64,000 nt of DNA from Paratinospora sagittata (taxonomy: Eukaryota; Streptophyta; Magnoliopsida; Ranunculales; Menispermaceae). Shown one piece after another: positions 25,701-38,253 of the stretch. The translations under genes and the position numbers were made by a program. Each line of letters opens with the position of its first letter. The first letter of the stretch is position 1. The notes beneath the pieces were generated by a model. That model saw only the letters and a program-made list of their open reading frames with translations, made no database searches and had not been told where the DNA came from. The stretch covers positions 24,828,501-24,892,500 of the forward strand of contig CM069610.1 in NCBI GenBank assembly GCA_035771175.1, written 5' to 3'.

Positions 25701-28700
25701 AAAAGTTATGGTTATTTCAACTTTACTTACCTCTTGTTTACCAAATTGTGTATCATTTAAGCAATCGATAAGTAAACTTCGAAGGACCATAACTTTTTCG
25801 TTTCAACTCTAATTTTTCTGATTTCAAATGCATTGAAAAGAGGAATAAAAGACTTAAAAACCTAGGTGCTTCAAATTAGTTTTTGGTAACCGGCGACCGG
25901 TCCATTTGGCATTAAACATCCAAAGTATTAATAGACAGGGACCTGTTACCAATATCAGAAAGTTTGTTAAATCCCATGAATTTGTAGATCTTCTTTTCCA
26001 CTTTCCACCGCATTTTCGATTACTTAAATCGGACTTAAAATGAAAAAGTTATGGTTATTTGGACTTTACTTGCCTTTTGTTTACCAAATTGTGTATCATT
26101 TAAGCAATCGATAAGTAAACTTCAAACGACCATAACTTTTTTGTTCAACTCTAATTTTTCTGATTTAAAATGCATTAAAAAGAGGAATAAAAGACTTAAA
26201 AACCCAGGTGCTTCAAATTAGTTTTCGGTAACCGGTGACCGGTCCCTTTGGCATTAAACATCCGAAGTATTAATAAACAGGAACCTGTCACCATTGATCG
26301 GAAAGGTAGTTAAATCAAATGAATTTGTAGATCTTCTTTTTGAATCTCCATCGAATTTTGGATTACTTAAATTGGAGTGAAAACGAAAAAGTTATGGTTA
26401 TTTGAACTTTACGTACCTTTTGTTTACCAACTTGTGTATCATTTAAGCAATCGATAAGTAAACTTCGAATTACCATAACTTTTTCGTTTCAACTCTAATT
26501 TTTCTGATTTAAAATGCATTGAAAAGAGGAACAAAAGACTTAAAAACCTAGGTGCTTCAAATTAGTTTTCGGTAACCGGTGATCGGTCCGTTTGGCATTA
26601 AACTTCCAAAGTATTAATAGACAGGGACCTGTTACCATTATCGGAAAGGTAGTTAAATCCCATGAATTTGTAGATCTTCTTTTCCACTTTCCATCGAATT
26701 TTGGATTACTTAAATCGGAGTGAAGACGAAAAAGTTATGGTTATTTGAACTTTACTTGCCTTTTGTTTACCAAATTGTGTATCATTTCAGCAATCGATAA
26801 GTAAACTTCGAATGACCATAACTTTTTCGTTTGAACTCTAATTTTTCTGATTTAAAATGCATTGAAAAGAGGAATAAAAGACTTAAAAACCCAAGAGCTT
26901 CATATTACTTTTCGATAAACGGTGACCGGTCCCTTTGCCATTAAACATCCAAAGTATTAATAAACAGGAACCTGTCACCATTGATCGGAAAGGTAGTTAA
27001 ATCCCATGAATTTGTAGATCTCCTTTTTGAATTTTCGTCGAATTTTGGATTACTTAAATTGGAGTAAAAAAGAAAAAGTTATGGTTATTTGAACTTTACG
27101 TACCTTTTGTTTACCAACTTGTGTATCATTTAAGCAATCGATAAGTAAACTTCGAATTACCATAACTTTTTCGTTTGAAATCTAATTTTTCTGATTTAAA
27201 ATGCATTGAAAATAGGAATAAAAGAATTAAAAACCCAGGTGCTTCAAATTAGTTTTCGGTAATCGGTGACCGGTCCCTTTGCCATTAAACTTTCAAAGTA
27301 TTAATAAATAGAGACCTGTCACCATTGATCGGAAACGTAGTTAAATCCCATGAATTCGTAGATCTTCTTTTTGAATCTCCATCGAATTTTGGATTACTTA
27401 AATTGGAGTGAAAACGAAAAAGTTATGGTTATTTGAACTTTACTTACCTTTTGTTTAGCAACTTCCCTATCATTTAAGCAATCGATAAGTAACCTTCGAA
27501 TGACTATAAATTTTTGTTTCAACTCTAATTTTTCTGATTTAAAATGCGTTGAAAAGAGGAATAAAAGACTTAAAAACCCAGGTGCTTCAAATTAGTTTTC
27601 GGTAACCGGTGACCGGTCCCTTTGGCATTAAACATCCAAAGTATTAATAAATAGGGACCTGTTACCATTGAACGGAAAGGTACTTAAATCCCATGAATTT
27701 GTAGATCTTCTTTCCCACTTTCCACCGCATTTTGGATTACTTAAATCAGACTTAAAACGAAAAAGTTATAGTTATTTGAACTTTACTTGCCTTTTGTTTA
27801 CCAAATTGTGTATCATTTAAGCAATCCATAAGTAAACTTCGAATGACCATAACTTTTTGGTTTCAACTCTAATTTTTCTGATTTAAAATGCATTGAAAAG
27901 AGGAATAAAAGACTTGAAAACCTAGGTGCTTCAAATTAGTTTTCGGTAACCGGTGACCGGTCCCTTTGGCATTAAACATCCAAAGTATTAATAAACAGGG
28001 ACCTGTTACCATTGATCGGAACGGTACTTAAATCCCATGAATTTGTAGATCTTCTTTTCCACTTTCCACCGCATTTTGGATTACTTCATTCAGACTTAAA
28101 ACGAAAAAGTTATGGTTATTTGAACTTTACTTGCTTTTTGTTTACCAAATTGTGTATCATTTAAGCAATCCATAAGTAAACTTCGAATGACCATAACTTT
28201 TTCGTTTCAACTCTAATTTTTCTGATTTAAAATGCATTGAAAAGAGGAATAAAAGACTTAAAAACCCAAGTGCTTCATATTACTTTTCGATAAACGGTGA
28301 CCGATCCCTTTGCCATTAAACATCCAAAGTATTAATAAACAGGAACCTGTCACCATTGATCGGAAAGGTAGTTAAATCCCATGAATTTGTAGATCTTCTT
28401 TTTGAATTTCCATCGAATTTTGGATTACTTAAATTGGAGTGAAAACGAAAAAGTTATGGTTATTTGAACTTTACTTACCTTTTGTTTACCAACTTGTGTA
28501 TCATTTAAGCAATCGATAAGTAAACTTCGAATTACCATAACTTTTTCGTTTGAAATCTAATTTTTCTGATTTAAAATGCACTGAAAAGAGGAATAAAAGA
28601 ATTAAAAACCCAGGTGCTTCAAATTTGTTTTCGGTAATCGGTGACCGGTCCCTTTGCCATTAAACTTTCAAAGTATTAATAAAGAGAGACCTGTCACCAT

Positions 28701-31700
28701 TGATCGGAAAGGTAGTTAAATCCCATGAATTTGTAGATCTTCTTTTCAACTTTCCATCGCATTTTAGATTACTTAAATCGGACTTAAAACGAAAAAGTTA
28801 TGGTTATTTCAACTTTACTTACCTTTTGTTTACCAAATTGTGTATCATTTAAGCAATCGATAAGTAAACTTCGAACGACCATAACTTTTTCGTTTCGACT
28901 CTAATTTTTCTGATTTCAAATGCATTGAAAAGAGGAATACCAGACTTAAAAACCTAGGTGCTTCAAATTAGTTTTCGGTAACCGGTAACCGGTCCGTTTG
29001 GCATTAAACATCCAAAGTATTAACAGACAAGGACCTGTTACCATTATCGGAAAGGTAGTTAAATCCCATGAATTCGTAGATCTTCTTTTTGAATCTCCAT
29101 CGAATTTTGGATTACTTAAATTGGAGTGAAAACGAAAAAGTTATGGTTATTTGAACTTTACTTACCTTTTGTTTAGCAACTTCCCTATCATTTAAGCAAT
29201 CGATAAGTAACCTTCGAATGACTATAAATTTTTGTTTCAACTCTAATTTTTCTGATTTAAAATGCGTTGAAAAGAGGAATAAAAGACTTAAAAACCCAGG
29301 TGCTTCAAATTAGTTTTCGGTAACCGGTGACCGGTCCCTTTGGCATTAAACATCCAAAGTATTAATAAACAGGGACCTGTTACCATTGATCGGAAAGGTA
29401 CTTAAATCCCATGAATTTGTAGATCTTCTTTCCCACTTTCCACCGCATTTTGGATTACTTAAATCAGACTTAAAACGAAAAAGTTATAGTTATTTGAACT
29501 TTACTTGCCTTTTGTTTACCAAATTGTGTATCATTTAAGCAATCCATAAGTAAACTTCGAATGACCATAACTTTTTGGTTTCAACTCTAATTTTTCTGAT
29601 TTAAAATGCATTGAAAAGAGGAATAAAAGACTTGAAAACCTAGGTGCTTCAAATTAGTTTTCGGTAACCGGTGACCGGTCCCTTTGGCATTAAACATCCA
29701 AAGTATTAATAAACAGGGACCTGTTACCATTGATCGGAACGGTACTTAAATCCCATGAATTTGTAGATCTTCTTTTCCACTTTCCACCGCATTTTGGATT
29801 ACTTCATTCAGACTTAAAACGAAAAAGTTATGGTTATTTGAACTTTACTTGCTTTTTGTTTACCAAATTGTGTATCATTCAAGCAATCGATAAGTAAACT
29901 TCGAATGACCATAACTTTTTCGTTTCAACTCTAATTTTTCTGATTTAAAATGCATTGAAAAGAGGGATAAAAGACTTAAAAACCTAGGTGCTTCAAATTA
30001 GTTTTAGGTAACCGGCGACCGGTCCCTTTGGCATTAAACATCCAAAGTATTAGTAAACAGGGACCTGTTACCATTGATCGAAAAAGGTACTTAAATCCCA
30101 TGAATTTGTAGATCTTCTTTTCCACTTTCCACCGCATTTGGATTACTTAAATCAGACTTAAAACGAAAAAGTTTTGGTTATTTGAACTTTACTTGCCTTT
30201 TGTTTACCAAATTGTGTATCATTTAAGCAATCCATAAGTAAACTTCGAATGACCATAACTTTTTCGTTTCAACTCTAATTTTTCTGATTTAAAATGCATT
30301 GAAAAGAGGAATAAAAGACTTAAAAACCCAAGTGCTTCATATTACTTTTCGATAAACGGTGACCGATCCCTTTGCCATTAAACATCCAAAGTATTAATAA
30401 ACAGGAACCTGTCACCATTGATCGGAAAGGTAGTTAAATCCCATGAATTTGTAGATCTTCTTTTTGAATTTCCATCGAATTTTGGATTACTTAAATTGGA
30501 GTGAAAACGAAAAAGTTATGGTTATTTGAACTTTACTTACCTTTTGTTTACCAACTTGTGTATCATTTAAGCAATCGATAAGTAAACTTCGAATTACCAT
30601 AACTTTTTCGTTTGAAATCTAATTTTTCTGATTTAAAATGCACTGAAAAGAGGAATAAAAGAATTAAAAACCCAGGTGCTTCAAATTTTTTTTCGGTAAT
30701 CGGTGACCGGTCCCTTTGCCATTAAACTTTCAAAGTATTAATAAAGAGAGACCTGTCACCATTGATCGGAAAGGTAGTTAAATTCCATGAATTTGTTGAT
30801 CTTCTTTTCAACTTTCCATCGCATTTTCGATTACTTAAATCGGACTTAAAACGAAAAAGTTATGGTTATTTCAACTTTACTTACCTTTTGTTTACCAAAT
30901 TGTGTATCATTTAAGCAATCGATAAGTAAACTTCGAACGACCATAACTTTTTCGTTTCGACTCTAATTTTTCTGATTTCAAATGCATTGAAAAGAGGAAT
31001 ACCAGACTTAAAAACCTAGGTGCTTCAAATTAGTTTTCGGTAACCGGTAACCGGTCCGTTTGGCATTAAACATCCAAAGTATTAACAGACAAGGACCTGT
31101 TACCATTATCGGAAAGGTAGTTAAATCCCATGAATTCGTAGATCTTCTTTTTGAATCTCCATCGAATTTTGGATTACTTAAATTGGAGTGAAAACGAAAA
31201 AGTTATGGTTATTTGAACTTTACTTACCTTTTGTTTAACAACTTCCCTATCATTTAAGCAATCGATAAGTAAACTTCGAATGACTATAAATTTTTGTTTC
31301 AACTCTAATTTTTCTGTTTTAAAATGCGTTGAAAAGAGGAATAAAAGACTTAAAAACCCAGGTGCTTCAAATTAGTTTTCGGTAACCGGTGACCGGTCTT
31401 TATGCCATTAAACATCCAAAGTATTAATAAACAGGAACCTGTCACCATTGATCGGAAAGGTAGTTAAATCCCATGAATTTGTAGATCTTCTTTTCCACTT
31501 TCCACCGCATTTTGGATTACTTAAATTGGACTTAAAACGAAAAAGTTATGGTTATTTGAACTTTACTTGCCTTTTGTTTACCAAATTGTGTATCATTTAA
31601 GCAATCGATAAGTAAACTTCGAATGACCATAACTTTTTGGTTTCAACTCTAGTTTTTCTGATTTAAAATGCATTGAAAAGAGGAATAAAAAACTTAAAAA

Positions 31701-33442
31701 CCCAGGTGCTTCAAATTAGTTTTCGGTAACCGGTGACCGGTCCCTTTGTCATTAAACATCCAAAGTATTAATAAATAGGGATCTGTTACCATTGATCGGA
31801 ACGGTACTTAAATCCCATGAATTTGTAGATCTTCTTTTCCACTTTCCACCGCATTTTGGATTACTTAAATCAGACTTAAAACGAAAAAGTTTTGGTTATT
31901 TGAACTTTACTTGCCTTTTGTTTACCAAATTGTGTATCATTTAAGCAATCGATAAGTAAACTTCGAATGACCATAACTTTTTCGTTTCAACTCTAATTTT
32001 TCTGATTTAAAATGCATTTAAAAGAGGAACAAAAGACTTAAAAACCTAGGTGCTTCAAATTAGTTTTCGGTAACCGGTGATCGGTCCGTTTGGCATTAAA
32101 CTTCCAAAGTATTAATTGACAGGGACCTGTTACCATTATCGGAAAGGTAGTTAAATCCCATAAATTTGTAGATCTTCTTTTCCACTTTCCATCGAATTTT
32201 GGATTACTTAAATCGGAGTAAAAACGAAAAAGTTATGGTTATTTGAACTTTACTTGCCTTTTGTTTACCAAATTGTGTATGATTTCAGCAATCGATAAGC
32301 AAACTTCGAATGACCATAACTTTTTCGTTTGAACTCTAATTTTTCTGATTTAAAATGCATTGAAAAGAGGAATAAAAGACTTAAAAACCCAAGAGCTTCA
32401 TATTACTTTTCGATAAACGATGACCGGTCCCTTTGCCATTAAACATCCAAAGTATTAATAAACAGGAACCTGTCACCATTGATCGGAAAGGTAGTTAAAT
32501 CCCATGAATTTGTAGATCTTCTTTTTGAATTTCCATCGAATTTTGGATTACTTAAATTGGAGTAAAAATGAATAAGTTATGGTTATTTGAACTTTACGTA
32601 CCTTTTGTTTACCAACTTGTGTATCATTTAAGCAATCGATAAGTAAACTTCGAATTATCATAACTTTTTCGTTTGAAATCTAATTTTTCTGATTTAAAAT
32701 GCATTGAAAATAGGAATAAAAGAATTAAAAACCCAGGTGCTTCAAATTAGATTTCGGTAATCGGTGACCGGTCCCTTTGCCATTAAACTTTCAAAGTATT
32801 AATAAATAGAGACCTGTCACCATTGATCGGAAAGGTAGTTAAATCCCATGAATTTGTAGATCTTCTTTTCAACTTTCCATCGCATTTTGGATTACTTAAA
32901 TCGGACTTAAAACGAAAAAGTTATGGTTATTTGAACTTTACTTACCTTTTGTTTACCAAATTGTGTATCATTTAAGCAATCGATAAGTAAACTTCGAATG
33001 GCCATAACTTTTTCGTTTCAACTCTAATTTTTCTGATTTCAAATGCATTGAAAAGGTGAATACCAGACTTAAAAACCTAGGTGCTTCAAATTAGTTTTCG
33101 GTAACCGGTGACTGGTCCGTTTGGCATTAAACATCCACAGTATTAACAGACAGGGACCTGTTACCATTATCGGAAAGGTAGTTAAATCCCATGAATTCGT
33201 AGATCTTCTTTTCCACTTTCCACCGCATTTTCGATTACTTAAATCGGACTTAAAACGAAAAAGTTATGGTTATTTGAACTTTACTTGCCTTTTGTTTACC
33301 AAATTGTGTATCATTTAAGCAATCGATAAGTAAACTTCGAATGACCATAACTTTTTGGTTTCAACTCTAATTTTTCTGATTTAAAATGCATTGAAAAGAG
33401 GAATAAAAGACTTAGAAACCTAGGTGCTTCAAATTAGTTTTC
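22793..33442 (+). repeat. Transition block with first type d monomers
   Basis: Heads in order: a 22793, c 23137, d 23481, b 23825, b 24168, a 24511, b' 24855, b 25198, d 25541, b 25885, a 26227, b' 26571, c 26914, d 27258, a 27601, a 27945, c 28289, d 28633, b 28977, a 29319, a 29663, a 30007, c 30351, d 30695, b 31039, a 31381, a 31725, b' 32069, c 32412, d 32756, b 33100. Type d (GGTAATCGG, ATTAAACTTTC, often AAAGAATTAAAAACCCAGG just before the head) first appears at 23,481. From 23,137 type c changes from ATTACATTTCG to ATTACTTTTCG. No single repeated order dominates, and many units look like chimeras of subtypes. Confidence 0.8.
27352..31300 (+). repeat. Overlapping 5- and 6-monomer duplications
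   Basis: A rare monomer form that joins a b-like GAATTCGTAG to a TTTTTGAATCTCC segment and the private CAACTTCCCTATC occurs at 27,352, 29,070 and 31,132. The spacings are 1,718 bp (five units) and 2,062 bp (six units). The segment after 27,352 matches that after 29,070 through GACTTGAAAACC and GGAACGGTACTT. The segment about 28,270-29,250 matches about 30,330-31,310 through GGTGACCGATCCC and GTTAACC-region variants. The extra a-type unit near 29,663-30,350 accounts for the difference between the spacings. Confidence 0.72.
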
Positions 33443-34818
33443 GGTAACCGGTGACCGGTCCCTTTGGCATTAAATATCCAAAGTATTAATAAACAGGGAC
33501 CTGTTACCATTGATCGGAAAGGTACTTCAATCCCATGAATTTGTAGATCTTCTTTTCCACTTTCCACCGCATTTTGGATTACTTAATTCAGACATAAAAC
33601 AAAAAAGTTATGGTTATTTGAACTTTACTTGCCTTTTGTTTACCAAATTGTGTATCATTTAAGCAATCCATAAGTAAACTTCGAATGACCATAACTTTTT
33701 CGTTTCAACTCTAATTTTTCTGATTTAAAATGCATTGAAAAGAGGAATAAAAGACTTAAAAACCTAGGTGCTTCAAATTAGTTTTCGGTAACCGGTGACC
33801 GGTCCCTTTGGCATTAAATATCCAAAGTATTAATAAACAGGGACTTGTTACCATTGATCGGAAAGGTACTTAAATCCCATGAATTTGTAGATCTTCTTTT
33901 CCACTTTCCACCGCAATTTGGATTACTTAATTCAGACTTAAAACGAAAAAGTTATGGTTATTTGAACTTTACTTGCCTTTTGTTTACCAAATTGTGTATC
34001 ATTTAAGCAATCCATAAGTAAACTTCGAATGACCATAACTTTTTCGTTTCAACTCTAATTTTTCTGATTTAAAATTCATTGAAAAGAGGAATAAAAGACT
34101 TAAAAACCCAAGTGCTTCATATTACTTTTCGATAAACGGTGACCGGTCCCTTTGCCATTAAACATCCAAAGTATTAATAAACAGGAACCTGTCACCATTG
34201 ATCGGAAAGGTAGTTAAATCCCATGAATTTGTAGATCTTCTTTTTGAATTTCCATCGACTTTTGGATTACTTAAATTGGAGTAAAAATGAAAAAGTTATG
34301 GTTATTTGAACTTTACGTACCTTTTGTTTACCAACTTGTGTATCATTTAAGCAATCGATAAGTAAACTTCGAATTACCATAACTTTTTGGTTTGAAATCT
34401 AATTTTTCTGATTTTAAATGCATTGAAAAGTGGAATAAGAGAATTAAAAACCCAGGTGCTTCAAATTAGTTTTCGGTAATCGGTGACCGGTCCCTTTGCC
34501 ATTAAACTTTCAAAGTATTAATAAATAGAGACCTGTCACCATTGATCGGAAAGGTAGTTAAATCCCATGAATTTGTAGATCTTCTTTTCAACTTTCCATC
34601 GCATTTTGGATTACTTAAATCGGACTTAAAACGAAAAAGTTATGGTTATTTGAACTTTACTTACCTTTTGTTTACCAAATTGTGTATCATTTAAGCAATC
34701 GATAAGTAAACTTCGAATGGCCATAACTTTTTCGTTTCAACTCTAATTTTTCTGATTTCAAATGCATTGAAAAGAGGAATACCAGACTTAAAAACCTAGG
34801 TGTTTCAAATTAGTTTTC

Positions 34819-36533
34819 GGTAACCGGTGACTGGTCCGTTTGGAATTAAACATCCAAAGTATTAACAGACAGGGACCTGTTACCATTATCGGAAAGGTAG
34901 TTAAATCCCATGAATTCGTAGATCTTCTTTTCCACTTTCCACCGCATTTTCGATTACTTAAATCCGACTTAAAACGAAAAAGTTATGGTTATTTGAACTT
35001 TACTTGCGTTTTGTTTACCAAATTGTGTATCATTTAAGCAATCGATAAGTAAACTTCGAATGACCATAACTTTTTGGTTTCAACTCTAATTTTTCTGATT
35101 TAAAATGCATTGAAAAGAGGAATAAAAGACTTAGAAACCTAGGTGCTTCAAATTAGTTTTCGGTAACCGGTGACCGGTCCCTTTTCATTAAATATCCAAA
35201 GTATTAATAAACAGGGACCTGTTACCATTGATCGGAAAGGTACTTCAATCCCATGAATTTGTAGATCTTCTTTTCCACTTTCCACCGCATTTTGGATTAC
35301 TTAATTCAGACTTAAAACGAAAAAGTTATGGTTATTTGAACTTTACTTGCCTTTTGTTTACCAAATTGTGTATCATTTAAGCAATCCATAAGTAAACTTC
35401 GAATGACCATAACTTTTTCGTTTCAACTCTAATTTTTCTGATTTCAAATGCATTGAAAAGAGGAATACCAGACTTAAAAACCTAGGTGTTTCAAATTAGT
35501 TTTCGGTAACCGGTGACTGGTCCGTTTGGAATTAAACATCCAAAGTATTAACAGACAGGGACCTGTTACCATTATCGGAAAGGTAGTTAAATCCCATGAA
35601 TTCGTAGATCTTCTTTTCCACTTTCCACCGCATTTTCGATTACTTAAATCCGACTTAAAACGAAAAAGTTATGGTTATTTGAACTTTACTTGCGTTTTGT
35701 TTACCAAATTGTGTATCATTTAAGCAATCGATAAGTAAACTTCGAATGACCATAACTTTTTGGTTTCAACTCTAATTTTTCTGATTTAAAATGCATTGAA
35801 AAGAGGAATAAAAGACTTAGAAACCTAGGTGCTTCAAATTAGTTTTCGGTAACCGGTGACCGGTCCCTTTTCATTAAATATCCAAAGTATTAATAAACAG
35901 GGACCTGTTACCATTGATCGGAAAGGTACTTCAATCCCATGAATTTGTAGATCTTCTTTTCCACTTTCCACCGCATTTTGGATTACTTAATTCAGACTTA
36001 AAACGAAAAAGTTATGGTTATTTGAACTTTACTTGCCTTTTGTTTACCAAATTGTGTATCATTTAAGCAATCCATAAGTAAACTTCGAATGACCATAACT
36101 TTTTCGTTTCAACTCTAATTTTTCTGATTTCAAATGCATTGAAAAGAGGAATACCAGACTTAAAAACCTAGGTGTTTCAAATTAGTTTTCGGTAACCGGT
36201 GACTGGTCCGTTTGGAATTAAACATCCAAAGTATTAACAGACAGGGACCTGTTACCATTATCGGAAAGGTAGTTAAATCCCATGAATTCGTAGATCTTCT
36301 TTTCCACTTTCCACCGCATTTTCGATTACTTAAATCCGACTTAAAACGAAAAAGTTATGGTTATTTGAACTTTACTTGCGTTTTGTTTACCAAATTGTGT
36401 ATCATTTAAGCAATCGATAAGTAAACTTCGAATGACCATAACTTTTTGGTTTCAACTCTAATTTTTCTGATTTAAAATGCATTGAAAAGAGGAATAAAAG
36501 ACTTAGAAACCTAGGTGCTTCAAATTAGTTTTC
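34819..36533 (+). repeat. b+a dimer repeated at 686 bp (2.5 copies)
   Basis: Units 34,819-35,504 and 35,505-36,190 looked the same at every base I compared, and the b monomer occurs a third time at 36,191-36,533. All three b copies share TTTGGAATTAAAC, AAATCCGACTT and CTTGCGTTTTG. The first two a copies share a 2-base loss (CCCTTTTCATT); the a unit after the third b (36,534) has the normal CCCTTTGGCATT. In the first two a monomers the 3' end is d-like (CTGATTTCAAATGC, AATACCAGAC) after an a-like body, so each is an a/d chimera that recreated the sequence normally found before b. Confidence 0.88.
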
Positions 36534-36877
36534 GGTAACCGGTGACCGGTCCCTTTGGCATTAAATATCCAAAGTATTAATAAACAGGGACCTGTTACCA
36601 TTGATCGGAAAGGTACTTCAATCCCATGAATTTGTAGATCTTCTTTTCCACTTTCCACCGCATTTTGGATTACTTAATTCAGACTTAAAACGAAAAAGTT
36701 ATGGTTATTTGAACTTTACTTGCCTTTTGTTTACCAAATTGTGTATCATTTAAGCAATCCATAAGTAAACTTCGAATGACCATAACTTTTTCGTTTCAAC
36801 TCTAATTTTTCTGATTTAAAATGCATTGAAAAGAGGAATAAAAGACTTAAAAACCTAGGTGCTTCAAATTAGTTTTC

Positions 36878-37565
36878 GGTAACCGGTTACCGGTCCCTTT
36901 GGCATTAAATATCCAAAGTATTAATAAACAGGGACTTGTTACCATTGATCGGAAAGGTACTTAAATCCCATGAATTTGTAGATCTTCTTTTCCACTTTCC
37001 ACCGCAATTTGGATTACTTAATTCAGACTTAAAACGAAAAAGTTATGGTTATTTGAACTTTACTTGCCTTTTGTTTACCAAATTGTGTATCATTTAAGCA
37101 ATCCATAAGTAAACTTCGAATGACCATAACTTTTTCGTTACAACTCTAATTTTTCTGATTTAAAATTCATTGAAAAGAGGAATAAAAGACTTAAAAACCT
37201 AGGTGCTTCAAATTAGTTTTCGGTAACCGGTGACCGGTCCCTTTGGCATTAAATATCCAAAGTATTAATAAACAGGGACTTGTTACCATTGATCGGAAAG
37301 GTACTTAAATCCCATGAATTTGTAGATCTTCTTTTCCACTTTCCACCGCAATTTGGATTACTTAATTCAGACTTAAAACGAAAAAGTTATGGTTATTTGA
37401 ACTTTACTTGCCTTTTGTTTACCAAATTGTGTATCATTTAAGCAATCCATAAGTAAACTTCGAATGACCATAACTTTTTCGTTTCAACTCTAATTTTTCT
37501 GATTTAAAATTCATTGAAAAGAGGAATAAAAGACTTAAAAACCCAAGTGCTTCATATTACTTTTC
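36878..37565 (+). repeat. Single type a monomer duplicated in tandem
   Basis: Units 36,878-37,221 and 37,222-37,565 share rare variants not found in the preceding a unit at 36,534: GGGACTTGTTACC, CCGCAATTTGG and AAAATTCATTG. They differ at few sites (GGTTACCGG versus GGTGACCGG, CGTTACAACTC versus CGTTTCAACTC). This is the shortest-period duplication seen in the window and is expected from unequal exchange slipped by one monomer. The same variants recur in a units at 33,787 and 39,285. Confidence 0.78.
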
Positions 37566-38253
37566 GATAAACGGTGACCGGTCCCTTTTCCATTAAACAT
37601 CCAAAGTATTAATAAACAGGAACCTGTCACCATTGATCGGAAAGGTAGTTAAATCCCATGAATTTGTAGATCTTCTTTTTGAATTTCCATCGACTTTTGG
37701 ATTACTTAAATTGGAGTAAAAACGAAAAAGTTATGGTTATTCGAACTTTACGTACCTTTTGTTTACCAACTTGTGTATCATTTAAGCAATCGATAAGTAA
37801 ACTTCGAATTACCATAACTTTTTGGTTTGAAATCTAATTTTTCTGATTTTAAATGCATTGAAAAGTGGAATAAGAGAATTAAAAACCCAGGTGCTTCAAA
37901 TTAGTTTTCGGTAATCGGTGACCGGTCCCTTTGCCATTAAACTTTCAAAGTATTAATAAATAGAGACCTGTCACCATTGATCGGAAAGGTAGTTAAATCC
38001 CATGAATTTGTAGATCTTCTTTTCAACTTTCCATCGCATTTTGGATTACTTAAATCGGACTTAAAACGAAAAAGTTATGGTTATTTGAACTTTACTTACC
38101 TTTTGTTTACCAAATTGTGTATCATTTAAGCAATCGATAAGTAAACTTCGAATGGCCATAACTATTTCGTTTCAACTCTAATTTTTCTGATTTCAAATGC
38201 ATTGAAAAGAGGAATACCAGACTTAAAAACCTAGGTGTTTCAAATTAGTTTTC

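Noticed and set aside
30001..30020. Telomere-like repeat (TTTAGGT near 30,006)
   Set aside because: A single chance match produced by one substitution in the conserved TTTTCGGTAACC; no tandem TTTAGGG, TTAGGG or TTAGG runs occur in the window.
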